Origin: Pseudisothecium myosuroides
Taxonomy: Eukaryota > Streptophyta > Bryopsida > Hypnales > Lembophyllaceae
Length of the DNA: 64,000 nucleotides
Direction of reading: 5' to 3'
Assembly (NCBI GenBank): GCA_951799445.1
Contig: OX637297.1
Coordinates: 14,012,001 to 14,076,000 of the forward strand
Part shown: piece after piece, positions 23,384 through 34,403 of the stretch
Layout of the letters: every line of letters begins with the position of its first letter
Numbering within the stretch: the first letter of the stretch is position 1
Notes under the pieces: generated by a model
What the model saw: only the letters and a program-made list of their open reading frames with translations
What the model was told of the DNA's origin: nothing
Database searches by the model: none
Position numbers and translations under genes: made by a program

Positions 23384-24210
23384 ATCACCTTGATTCGAGG
23401 TGAATCAATGGCCGCATGGTCTTCTTGTAAAAAATAGTATGTCAAACTCAAATCACCTTGATTCGAGGTGAATCTATGGCTACTTGGTCTTCTTGTGGAA
23501 GTAGTATCCCAAACTCAATTCACCTTCATTCGAGGTGAATAATTAGCCGCTTGGTCTTCTTATAGATTTAGGACCGCAAAACTAAAATCACCTTGAGTGG
23601 AGGTGAATTCCAAACTCAAATCACCTTGATTCGAGGTGAATCAAAGGCAACTTTGTCTTCTGGTAGAAGTAGTATCCCAAATACATTTCACCTTGAGTGG
23701 AGGTGAATCAAAGGCCGCTTTGTCTTCTTATAAAAGTAGTATCCCAAGCTCAAATCACTCTGAGTGGAGGTGAATCAATCAATGGACGCATTGTCTTCTT
23801 GTAGAATTAGAACGCCAAACTCAAATCACCTTGATTCAAGGTGAATCAATGGCCGCTTGGTCTTCTTGTCAAAGTAGTATCTCAAACTCAATTCACCTTG
23901 ATTCGAGGTGAATCAAAGGCAACTTTGTCTTCTAGTAGAAGTAGTATCCCAAATACAATTCACCTTGAGTGGAGGTGAATCAAAGGCCGCTTTGTCTTCT
24001 TATTAAAGTAGTATCCCAAGCTCAAATCACCTTGAGTGGAGGTGAATCAGAAGACGCTTTGTCTTCTCATAGAAGTAGTTTCCAAACTCAAATCACCTCA
24101 AGTGGAGGTGAATCAACGGCCGCTTGCCTTTCTTGTACAAGTAGTATCCATAAATAAAATCACCTTGACTCGAGGTGAATAGCTTGTAGCTCCATTCGTG
24201 GTGAATTTAA
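23384..24210. repeat. Second array of the same palindrome (about 13-14 copies, 33-71 bp apart)
   Basis: Arms (A/T)TCACCTT and GAGGTGAAT recur at about 23384, 23452, 23518, 23586, 23619, 23686, 23753, 23824, 23891, 23958, 24026, 24091 and 24159, with a half copy near 24190. The spacers share GGCCGCTTGGTCTTCTTGT and AGTAGTATCCCAAACTC words. The core is the one seen at 10.3-12.2 kb, but the spacers differ, so the palindrome is conserved more than its surroundings. The array ends about 170 bp before the ATG of the ParB/methyltransferase-like gene. Confidence 0.93.
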
Positions 24211-24378
24211 TCTATTCCTATTTATGAGGTTCTTCAATTCAATTGATATATAGAGTGTTCCATTAGGAGCCAATGGAAATTTGGTTACTACCAATTTCGT
24301 GTTGTATAAGCAAAACGTTTAGGCCTCCAGTTGAATATCTTTTCTAATTAAATTCTTCTTGTATGCTTCAGTATAGGT

Positions 24379-27300
24379 ATGGACGAATACAAAAAGAAAC
24401 TAGACTTGTACTTCAATCAATATGAAGTACCCGAAGCCTTGGTCGAAGAATTTGGTGAAGAGGCCGACAATGGGGATTATTGGAAACTAAAAGAGCCAGA
24501 GAGCGTTGAGTTCTGGAGCATCATTCTTTATCCAATGACGCAAAACGTTGGGTTCATGAAGAAATTCAAAAATGGACCGGTCGCCACACTTCCAATTTCT
24601 CACTATGAAGAAGTTGTTGATATTGCCAAGGGTCCTCCAGGAATGCTTTTGGTCACGTGCTTGATCAAGAACGACCCAGACATGCCAGAGGAATACAAGT
24701 ACACTTATGCCGTCAATCCTCAAGACACGCCATTCAGTATTCATGAATGTTGTACGTCTCTCATGAACACCCAGTATGAAGGCCTCTACAAGGAGCTAGA
24801 AACACAAATCCAGAAAGGAAGGTGGATGAGTAAGGATGGAGGACCGCTGCCTTCAGCAATTCTAGCAACTCGACTGAAGCAGCTGTTAGTCTCTTTTCAA
24901 ATTGAGACAACAACATTAAGGACTAGTTACAAGAACATGACCCCTCAACATTTGTCTCGAGAGTCAAGTGGCGTGGTCGGGAGCCAGTAGTCCCGCCTAA
25001 ATCTCACCCCTGAGACAGGCAGAAGTGAAAATCAAAAACGTCGACCTAGTACTTCAAGAACGGTGCGTGCTAGCACGCCAATGAGGACGTGGGACACTAC
25101 AACAACTGAAGCCAATGATCAAGATCCCGAGTCTAGCTCACTCTCAGTCCTTACAAACATACCAAAGGATTTCAAGTTTATACCCAAAGATAAAGACTCT
25201 GGGAAAGCAAATTACGAGGAGTCCTTGAAGATCTATGATAGTTATTGGTCTGAATGTCAAGAAGCATATTGTTTTGGTAGTGATAAAGTTGAAGAGATTT
25301 CAATTGATCAGTTGATGTTACCTCTTCCTGACATGAACTGCCGCAGTCTAGAGCCGTCCGGCATCGACCACACCATGCATTATTTGATGGAGATGCCTGA
25401 CAAAGACAGAAAGCAGGCCCTTTGTGCTATGCCTATCGGATTGGAGGAAATGCCAAAGGATTGGAAAGATATAAAAGATTGTAAGTTCTACATGATCAAT
25501 GGCCAGCACAGTGTCGAGGCATCAAAGAAGATGCGGACCGAGGCATCTGCATCCAAGATCAAGGAGAAGTTTGAAAAATGGCCATGCTTCACTGTCTGGA
25601 GCAAGGACCACTCCATTCTACGACGAATTTCATCTTATTATAATCGAGTGAATCACTTCGACAAATATACACCTACCTGGGCAACTAATATAATTGGTGC
25701 TTGTGGAGTGTGGGTAAGGATGGGAGAACCAACGCCTCCAAAACAAGCGTCCGAAGTGGGACGATCAGTTTCAAGAACAAAGTCACAATCCAAGGGCATC
25801 AATGCCGAAAATTGGAAGGTATGTCATAAGGAAGTAGTTTTATATTATTCAACTAAATTCTTTCTAATACATATAAGTTAGGAGGTCATCAGTCTATTCT
25901 TGAAGCTTGCAGAATGCAATTTTCTAGTTCATAATTCACCTCCATCCAAGGTGAATTTTCTATTCAGTGACTAATTTGTTTACATTATCTTTGAGTGTAG
26001 AAATTTGACGCTGCTTGCCAGCTACGGTTTGGTATGATTGACATTAAGAAGCAGCAAAGAACCAAGTCTGGCAAGCCCGTGAAGGTTGACATTATAAACG
26101 AGCTCAAAATTATTACTGCTCCAATAGATGTCTATGAGTTATACTCTGAACTCATTTCTGCTGCCTCAATGGGAGAGTTGATCGATCCGGAGTCAAAAAC
26201 ATTGTTCAAGAACAATAAGGGTTGGGTTCCGGAGAAGGATGGCATCATCAATAAAGAGTTCTTCAAATGGCTTGGCAACCTTTCCAATGCAAGCCTCAAG
26301 CGACTTGCAGAGCATCTATTGATGAAGCCTGACCCACTACAGAAGAAGAACAAGAGAATGGAGGATTATCCAAAGGTGACATTTAAGAAGTTGAAGAAAG
26401 TTGTACCAAACTGCTGTACCTATCGACAGTGGTGTGAGAGGCGCAAAAGAAAGCAAATTGTAAAGGTGCAGCTCAATGATATGAAGCCCGAACTTGATTT
26501 GTTAACCACGACGAGAGAGACTAAGAAGGACATGTGGAAGAAATTCAAAAAGGATTACAAGATCACGGACGCTGCCATGCATGTCCTCATCACAGGTCCA
26601 TCTGAGATATTCTTCACTGCATCGAAGCTTTTGTGTAACATCAACAAGAGCATTCGAGAATTGTCACCCTATGCCGAGGAATTTTTGAAGGTCTTCTTGC
26701 GAAATAAAGGAAGGTTTACAGTTCCCACCGGTCAAGCATTCTACCGTCCATTCAACAAAAACACAGACGACTTAGCGAAGTGGGCCAGAGGTGATTGGGA
26801 TCATTTGGATGTTGACCGTATAAAGATGGGATTCATGGACTTCAGAATTTTTCCAAGCAACAAGAAGGAGGCTGGAGGGATGGCAACTCCGTATTTTTAT
26901 TCTTTTTTGATGTTGCTGATGCGGTTAACTGATCTTGCAATTCTTGATATCCCTATGTGGGTGTGGTTGTCTGGAGATAAGAAGACCGACTCCAGTCTCA
27001 TACACCATTTTTACAATTCTGTATTTACAAATAATTATGTCCTTCACCACGCAGAGTACATGCCGGCGAAGTACGAGCGACTTGAAGATCTTGAGTTGAA
27101 CAAGAAGAAAGTTGAAGCGAACGTCCACATCATGTTCCTCATTAAGAAGAACCACAAGGCAAAATGCAACTCCTTGCCAACAAAATTCAAGGCTCCGGAA
27201 ACGCATGAATTCCTTACCTCGGGAGCTTACAATGAAATGCAATACCAAATCTATGAAAATGAACTACGGATGGAATTCTACATAAGCATTTTGGCTTTAT

Positions 27301-28279
27301 TTTGCAATCTTGGAGACACGGTCTTTACCATATACGGGGGTGGAAAAATCATCTGTGCGGCATGGGTGAGTATGTTGTTCTTTCTAAGTATTCACCTCCA
27401 TTCAAGGTGAATTGACATGTTTGTTTGTCTTGGAATTTATTATCTAAAATATATTATTCTAACTATTTTTCCATCTTCTTCCAGATGAATTCCCTGATAA
27501 ATTATATCATTGGGGATTCTGACGAGACGAAATCCTTTAGGGACCTCTCGCAATTGTCTGTGGACTTGGACAAGGCGGATTTCCTTCAGTCAGGGTACTA
27601 TGTTGATGAAGAGAAATATCCAAAGACGGTGGATAATGACACCTCGTCATCCGGTAGGGGCAAGAGAGATCGTATTCAATTGGTTGCTCAAGATTCGGAG
27701 CACGACATGATTGACCAAGGAGAAGATGTCGAAGTCCTCATGATCAATCCTCCCGCATCCCAAGAGTTTAGCACTCCACATGCTGGAACAGTCGCCCCTA
27801 TGGATCCACCAGTAAGTGAACGTCGTGGTTCATCGTTCACTTCTCCATCCCCTTCTTCAGAGCGTGATCGAGGAAAGAGGAAGTTGGATGAAATAGAAGA
27901 TCTTACTATGAAGGATTACATGAAAATGATGCATGAGAGGATGCAGAAGTATGAGGAGGACCAATTTGAGGAGAGGAAGCGTTCAAGGATTGAATATGCT
28001 CAGTTGATGACTATCATCAAGGGAACTCTACCTTCTGGAAATTCTTCCCTTCCAGCTATTGAGATGAATGAGCCGGCCCCTCACGTTTTGTCGGAGAACC
28101 GTGTATCGGTATCTTCAGGTAGTGGAGCTCATGTTCTTCCTAGGACATCTATGGAACTGGATCCAGCGTTGCATAGTCCTTCCGAGGCGCAGCAGCAGTC
28201 AGATGACCTGCAGACTCCTGCAATGAGTTCGGGGGTTGGAAATGAGGAAGTCAATGATCCCCAAGGTTCATCTCAGTGA
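24379..28279 (+). CDS. Three-exon gene with ParB-like motif and degenerate DNA-methyltransferase motifs
   Basis: Exons 24379-25818, 26001-27365 and 27485-28279 join in phase 0 at AAG/GTATGT..GTGTAG and TGG/GTGAGT..TTCCAG, giving about 1199 codons with one TAG (24988-24990, CAG would fit). Exon 1 holds Y-M-I-N-G-Q-H-S-V-E-A-S near residue 372, like the ParB/sulfiredoxin-like nucleotide-binding motif, followed about 45 residues later by S-Y-Y-N-R-V-N, where ParB domains have a conserved Asn. Exon 2 has L-A-I-L-D-I-P-M-W (Asp796), where DNA methyltransferases have [D/N/S]-P-P-[Y/W/F], and near its end C-N-L-G-D-T-V-F-T-I-Y-G-G-G-K (Gly926-928) and I-C-A-A-W, like the SAM-binding motif. Exon 3 opens N-Y-I-I-G-D-S-D, where the acidic end of that motif would fall, then becomes charged and Ser/Pro-rich with a coiled-coil stretch. 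Order (ParB, motif IV, motif I) matches phage ParB-methyltransferase fusions. Catalysis is doubtful because motif IV is altered. Domain calls are by eye. Confidence 0.65.
25935..25955. promoter_or_regulatory. Intron-1 copy of the 21-bp palindrome
   Basis: Arms TTCACCTC and AAGGTGAA around CATCC lie inside intron 1 (25819-26000) of the ParB/methyltransferase-like gene. It is a single copy and not part of a local array. Confidence 0.85.
27391..27411. promoter_or_regulatory. Intron-2 copy of the 21-bp palindrome
   Basis: Arms TTCACCTC and AAGGTGAA around CATTC lie inside intron 2 (27366-27484), about 25 bp after the donor site. Both introns of this gene thus carry one copy. Confidence 0.85.
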
Positions 28280-28827
28280 ACTCTCACTATAATGATTTGG
28301 GATCTTTTGAAGTTGCGTTATTTTTGTTTTTTTAAGTATGGTTTCTTTTCCTTTTACAGGATTGTTTTGTATTGTTGAATGTAATTTTGAAGATTGCATT
28401 TACAAATATGAAGTTGTAAATATTGCAATCGTTTTTTCAGGATTTTTAGTTATTTTCAAAATGTATGTGTATAGAATTGCAAAAGTATTCCATCTTTTTT
28501 TCGCTTGCTTTTATATGTATAATCCAGTTTCACCTTTAAAGAATTGTAAATATTACATTTCTTTTTCAAGATTTTAATTGTGAATTCATACTTAACTCTT
28601 TAAGAGTATGAAAATATAAATATTGAATTTTTTTCATTTACATTATAAATGTAAATCCATAGTTACATGTACATAAATTATAAGTGCGACTTTTGTTTGG
28701 TGATTTTTGATGTGAGTCCACACTTATGTGCATTAGATTGTGAACATAATATATTTTCATAAGATTTGAAGTGTAAATCTACATTTGTTTTGGAAACTAC
28801 TCATTATCCACTTGTATTAATTCGCAG
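28280..28827. other. AT-rich spacer or long intron
   Basis: AT-rich with no protein-like frame. It ends in TTCGCAG, a good acceptor for the next exon at 28828. It may be an intron that joins the ParB/methyltransferase-like gene to the HAD-like exons, or the spacer between two genes. Confidence 0.45.
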
Positions 28828-30094
28828 GTTCTCTTAATGAGGACATAGTGCCCCAACCTCTTCCACCTTCTACCATTGATCCCTCGAATGTGTCCTTCCC
28901 AAAGAGCCCTTCATGTGTTCCAAGATCAAACCATCCAAATTCTGGTGGAAGAGTCGACCCTAATTTGGAAGTGTCACTTCAAGGAGTCCAATTACAAGAG
29001 GATATGGAGGTTGATGTGAATATTCCAGATGATGTTCTCATGGAGGTTCATATACCGCCTCCAGCAAATAATGCATGCACTAAAGAATCCTTACAAAGTC
29101 CTACGTCTGAGGAAATTGTAAGTGGTCAACTTTTCTTTATTCTAATGTGCATCTATTGAGATATTTGTTCTTGTGACTTGGATCTTCTACTGTTTGAGTC
29201 CCTTCATTTGTGTTTCTATTTTGTGCTCAAATGTTTACTAATACTTGTTGGCGTATTTCTCTGCCTTGATTTTAACAGAGGAGCGATCTTTCAAAAATAT
29301 GTATAGGTGCAACACAAGAGCCTATCGTTCTTCCGCTCGCTTCCAGGCCGAGAAGAAGGTGGCTCAATGTCATTCTAGACCTGAATGGGATCCTTTGTAT
29401 ATCTAAGGAAAAGAAAAATCTTCCTAAGGGCACAGTCTACAATGATCTCTCGGAGCCACATTTCAGCGTTTTTCCAGTATCTATTGGTTCAAAAGCTGTA
29501 TATGTTCGACCTCATTGCGAGGAATTCCTTCAACAATTAGCCACAGTCGCATACATTTTTGTTTGGAGTTCCATGATGACTTCTACAACAAAATTCATAT
29601 GCGAGTACCTATTTAGAGGATTAGAAACACCATGGAGTATCCTTGGGCAAGAGTTTTGCGACAATCTGAAGTGTAGGGGTCCGCGAGGAAACATCACAAC
29701 TTTGAAAGTGAAGGGAACCGACAAAGACATGTTCCTCAAACCTCTAGACAAACTGTTCGATGCACAGAACTCAAAGTTTACTATTGGCAATACTATTATG
29801 GTAGACGACAATCCTGAGAAGCATGTTCTGAACGAGCCTGAAAACGTTGTGCTTTCGGATTCGTGGTCAAAGGAAGGAGATGGTTTTAAAGACACTTTCT
29901 TGATGGATGAGCTTTTGCCTTGGATTACACGCTTGCATGGCACCAAGGATCGTGGACTATTATCCTTTCGGAAGAATGACAACATTGGACGGCGGATGCT
30001 TGTTGAGGAGCAGGAAACGCGAGAATACGATGAACTTATAGACGCCATAGAGGAGTCTAAGATGCTAGTTAAGGATCATTCCAATCGTCGCTAA
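28828..30094 (+). CDS. HAD-superfamily (FCP1/NIF-like) phosphatase-like gene, 5' end uncertain
   Basis: Exons 28828-29117 and 29279-30094 join in phase 0 (ATT/GTAAGT..TTTAACAG), giving about 367 codons with no internal stop. The second exon has V-I-L-D-L-N-G-I-L (nucleophile Asp at 29378-29380), V-Y-V-R-P-H-C-E-E-F-L, V-W-S-S-M-M (motif II Ser), F-L-K-P-L-D-K-L (candidate motif III Lys) and T-I-M-V-D-D-N-P-E-K (motif IV, near 29804). This order and spacing are those of the FCP1/NIF-type HAD phosphatases. In motif I the usual second Asp (D-x-D) is Asn (D-L-N-G), as in some plant HAD families, so classic phosphatase activity is doubtful. The first exon is proline-rich and low-complexity and has no start codon; an upstream exon is missing or is exon 3 of the gene before. 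Intactness contrasts with neighbouring decayed genes. Substrate unknown. Confidence 0.7.
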
Positions 30095-30296
30095 TACTGA
30101 ACAATATTCCTTGCGTTTGTGCATTTTATCTATTGCTATGGTGTTTCATTAAAGACAAGTGTATCCATTATAGTTCTATCATAGTCGTCTTGCAAAATGG
30201 ATGATTGTTTAATTCATTTCGAGTTGTTTTATTGTTTGTATTCCAATTGTCCACCCTTTATTCTTTGTAATCACAGTGACTTTTGTGACTCTTCAG

Positions 30297-31105
30297 GATT
30301 TGCGTGATTGTTCCGTACCATATACTGGTAGTGTTTCCAAGTGTAATGCGTCGGTGGATTCCATTTTAGAATACGGCCAATATGCATTATCTCAAAGCGG
30401 TGTGGGTCACATTATGGTCTCGGCAGCTATTGCACTATCTACTATAGACTTCTCCACAAGACCCATCAATGATGGTGTGGTGGATAGTCCACCAAGCGGG
30501 AGAAAGCGATTGCTTCTAGTGAGCTCCCCGTCGCCACTCAAATCTCGAAAAATAGCTCATTCAGCTTGTCTACGTTCAGTTGATGTTATTGTTCCACAAA
30601 GAAAGTTGTATGTTGACAATAGACACATTCCTACAATTTCTAAGGTATGAATGAATTTGATTTATTATCCATTTGCTACAATTGTGTTCTATGCACGTGT
30701 TGGATTACTTTACCACATATTATTGCAATTATAACTTTTTAATTTATTGTCTTCTTTGTTTTATAGGTATCGAGTGGATCCCAAAGAAAAGATTGTATAG
30801 GCACAAAGTCCATTCCAATACCTCCACGACCTATCAATTCAGCAAATGCTGAATATCCGAGGAAATTAGGATTACAAATTCAACCTGGTCTACTTCCTAA
30901 AAAATTGGTACAACGTCATCGTCCATCGAAGTCACATGATGAACGACTCATGCATTGTACCCATCGACCTTGGGATGCATGGGAGAAGAGGTCCTTCAAG
31001 ATGCAAGAACTACAACATCCCCACCAAATACGCCCTCAAGAATGTAGTCGAGGACCTGAGATATGGAAAGCAATGGTAGAGCTAAGGAGTAGATCTCATG
31101 CATGA
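30297..31105 (+). CDS. Unrecognised two-exon gene (5' end uncertain)
   Basis: Exon 30297-30644 follows a CTCTTCAG acceptor and ends at AAG/GTATGA; exon 30767-31105 follows TTTTATAG and ends in TGA at 31103-31105. They join in phase 0 with no internal stop, giving about 228 codons. The protein is basic, with R-K-R-L-L-L-V-S-S-P-S-P-L-K-S-R-K in exon 1 and a His/Arg-rich end. I recognise no domain. The good splice sites and open frame argue for real coding. It follows the HAD-like gene on the same strand by about 200 bp, so it may be 3' exons of that transcript with the TAA at 30092 spliced out, or a separate gene of the same element. Confidence 0.45.
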
Positions 31106-31620
31106 AACTATGTGTATCTATAGGGATTTCATGGATCAAGTAAGATGATTTATCTGTTATATATTATACGGTATATGTTATACCCTTATATAAATACGTT
31201 ATATACCTGCTATACCTGTTATGTATTATATGGTATATGTTATACCTATATATATTACAATAAATTCTATACAATCATTTGACATTTGGATGCAAGATTG
31301 AATCACATTATTAGATTTACAATCAAATAGGCATTCTAGAAGTCCAAAGCTAATCTAATGCTTGTCATATTTGGCAATCTTACTATAAATATATGGATCA
31401 TCAATCTCCAATTGTTTTTTTTAGTTTATGTTGCTGTTACTTTAAGTATTAATGTTACGATTTGATTATTGACTATGAATGAATGACTTCTGCATTGCAA
31501 ATGAATGATATTTTTCACCATGATTGTATGCAATTGTAGCATATAATTGTATTGAAAAGGGCTATCAAAACTCTCATAATCTGAGGATTCTCTCAAATTA
31601 ATGAATATGGTGTTTGGGGG
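31106..31620. other. AT-rich spacer
   Basis: AT-rich with a TATATAC/TTATAC-type microsatellite near 31155-31260. No gene seen. It separates the proposed 7-31 kb block from the retroelement-like unit. Confidence 0.5.
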
Positions 31621-31635
31621 TTTAGGGAGGAGCGG

Positions 31636-33220
31636 ATGATTCGAGAGCTGTTGGGAAAACTCTCGAATCAGTTCGACAAGACCATCCGCGGAATTCCGGG
31701 CAGTTGGACGGAAGAGATGTGGAAGGCCGTGTACGAATTCCGGTCAAGGGATGGCCACCTCGAAGGAGGGTTACACTCGGGGGAAGTTTCGATGCACGGT
31801 GGACTCGAAGGATGGGCATGCGGTCGCGGATTGTTTGGACGACCGGCATCGAAACCTTCTACAGTTCCTGGTTCCGATCATCCACCCGGAGAAGCCGACG
31901 AGGGTGACCATTGCCATCGGGAACCTGATTTTCGGAGCCCTGAGCGGGGAACGGAAAGTAGACTGGGCCAGGATCTTTTCCGATCTGGTCAACCGTCTGA
32001 TTCCGAAGATCGGAGGAAGTAGGCCGACTCCGTTGAGTCCCTACATCTTCCATCTTTACAAGCACAATCAACTCTTCACGGATACGGAGGAGAAGGAGTG
32101 GAAGACTCATGAGTCACTCCTGAAGTATGGGGAATCGGAATCGGAATCGGAAGAAGAAGAACAGGAGGAAGTATCCGGTTCTGAGGAGGAAGAAGAGGAA
32201 GAGGAGGAGCAACACCGGCCGCAGCACAAGCGGCAGAAGACGACGCCTCCTCACCGGAGAGGAACCCCAACCCCTTCGGGTGAGACCTCCAACCTAGGGA
32301 AGAAACCGGTTTTTGGAGAACCGGGTCCTTCCGGATCGGATCCGACGGATCCGTTCTACCAGCTGATCAACATCTTGAGCGATGTACGAGCAGACTGGAC
32401 GGTAAAGAAGCTGACTCTGAACCAGATCAGCGAGCTGGTGGGAGCACCAGCAGACAGCAACCTTGCGGGAAGGGTTGCAGATTTCATCTCCAGCCCGGAT
32501 GAGATCCGGAAGCAAGAAGCGGAGATACGACGATTCCAAGAGGAGAACGAGTCGTTGAAGACGGAATTGTTGCTCCTCAAGGAGGACATGGCTACCACAC
32601 GGGAGATGGCGGAGGCTACCCGGAAAGTAGCTGAGGATGTGAAGGCCACTTTTGGGACAACCGGAGAGGCCGTCACCAAGTCCAAGCTGTTTGACGAGGG
32701 AGTCCTCAAGGAGAAGAAGATATCCGGAACCAGGTTCGTCCGGATCTTGACGGACTACTCCGAGAAAGTGGAATTGGTGATGATGGAAGCGCGAGAAGCT
32801 GCAAACCGGATGGAGGAGAACAGCCGGAAGCTGAACGGAGTGACGTTGTCACGGTCGTTCCATCTGTTCGACCTTTCAATGCCCGGGTCTTTTCCGAACG
32901 TGGGCATTCAGACGGAAGGAAAGGAGGGAACTCCCCAGTCAAAGAAGAGTGGGAGGAAGCTCGCGCACACCATCAACTTGGATTCGTCACCGGATCTCCC
33001 AGAACGTGAAACCGGGGAGCGGAACCGGAACCTGACGGACGTCTTCGAACAACTTGGAACGGACCCGCCTTGAAGTCCCACATTGAACCCGGGGCAAGAT
33101 CAAGGTATGGATCTGACCCCAGATGAGGGTGAGGATCAAGATCAGAGCGTGGACCAAGGCGAAGACCAAGTTATGGACGAAGGAACGGATCAAGGAGTAG
33201 ATCCGGTTATGATAGGATAG
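31636..33220 (+). pseudogene. Retroelement-like (gag-like) protein with long coiled coil, one frameshift and one TGA
   Basis: The first frame (31636 to about 31750) reads M-I-R-E-L-L-G-K-L and W-T-E-E-M-W-K-A-V-Y-E-F; a one-base shift near 31750 leads into the main frame (to 33073). That frame has a folded part with F-L-V-P-I-I-H-P-E-K-P and V-D-W-A-R-I-F-S-D-L-V, then S-P-Y-I-F-H-L-Y, then an acidic Glu/Ser run (residues 125-155), a K-R-Q-K basic patch, and a heptad-rich coiled coil. After TGA at 33071-33073 the same frame goes on for 49 codons with D-Q/E-D-Q acid repeats to TAG at 33218-33220, so the TGA probably was CGA. The layout resembles gag-like or plant-transposon proteins of the plant-mobile-domain type; I cannot name a family. 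No reverse transcriptase is seen, so the unit is nonautonomous or truncated. Confidence 0.5.
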
Positions 33221-34400
33221 TTAGGATTTTAGTTGTAAATATTTGTTAGTTAGGACCGGACCGGATTTGATCCGGATGTGTCTGGTCTGGATCGGATGTT
33301 TTCCGGTCTGGCCGGCTCGGCAGGGACCGAAAGTTCCGCGCGGACTTTCCGGGCCCCTTTTTGTTGACTTTTGAGTTTTAAAGTGTATATTAGTCAGTCT
33401 CTGCGAAGGAGACTGGGAGTCTTTTCTCTTGAGTTTTTGTGCATGTTCTATTGACTTCTTGTTGTACGTCTCTCCCGCCCGTGGCAGGGTTGTTTTAGTG
33501 AGGAGATAGGAAAATGTATGCAGATTCTAGAGAGATTTCTTCCCTTAGTGCGTTTGTTTTGCTCTTATGTGCATGTGATTGGGTATTCTAAGTGTTGGGA
33601 GCGGATTTCAGTTCCTCAGCGCCTCTACAGTTCACGATTCCGGGCGAGAAAACCGTTGTTAGGCTAGGCGGATAGGGAAAGAGTCCTTAGTCGCGCTAGA
33701 GCTCCTGGATAGGAAATCCAGTTGAGTGTCCGATCTCCCGTGAGGTCTCGCTGCCCTAGTTGGTAAACGGAAGGACTTTAGTTGATGTTGGAACGGACGA
33801 GTTCGCTTGTAACCACCTAACTTTGCGCGGAGGGAACTTGGCATCAAGGTCGTTGTAGTATGAGAAGATCGTACGGGGGGTCTTTGTGTGACCTGCAAAC
33901 CGGATCGCTGTCCGGGTGGCTGTGAGAGATCAAACCGGATCCGCGCTAGTGTAGGAAGTAGTGGAATAGAGAAGTGGGTCTTCAGCCACTATAAGTCACG
34001 AAAGGAGTGGCGGGCTTGCCACTCTCAAAAGCAAGCGGCGAACCCTCTGATGGTGAAACAGAGGCAAAACTAAACCGGAGTGGAATGAGAGTACGTGCGA
34101 AAGGACCGGATCGGATCGGTCCAGAGAAGTTCCTGGATCAGAAATTGTAGGATCCTGGGTTGTGATAGGATTACAGGACCGAATAGCTTGACAGGCCGGA
34201 AGAGATAAAGAGAGGTCTGGTCGTTGTTTTCGGTGTGTTGTTGTTTCCGGTTTTAGATCTAGGACCGGAAAGTAGAAATTGGATACTGGCTGAGCTTAAG
34301 TTGGGAATAGAACTAGACACTTCACAGAATCTCGTGGGTTCGATCTTTAGAGTCATTTTGTTATGCTTTAGAGTGGTTTTTGGGAGTATAACAGGGAATT
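33221..34400 (+). mobile_element. LTR-like 3' flank of the retroelement-like unit
   Basis: Base composition here is GC-richer than the nearby spacers and is rich in CCGGA/TCCGG words, as is 5650-5800. It contains a TATA-like TGTATATTAG near 33385 followed by GTCTCTGCGAAGGAGACTGGG. No ORF with a domain is visible on either strand. Without the matching partner LTR in the window I cannot prove LTR ends. Confidence 0.35.
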
Positions 34401-34403
34401 CAC

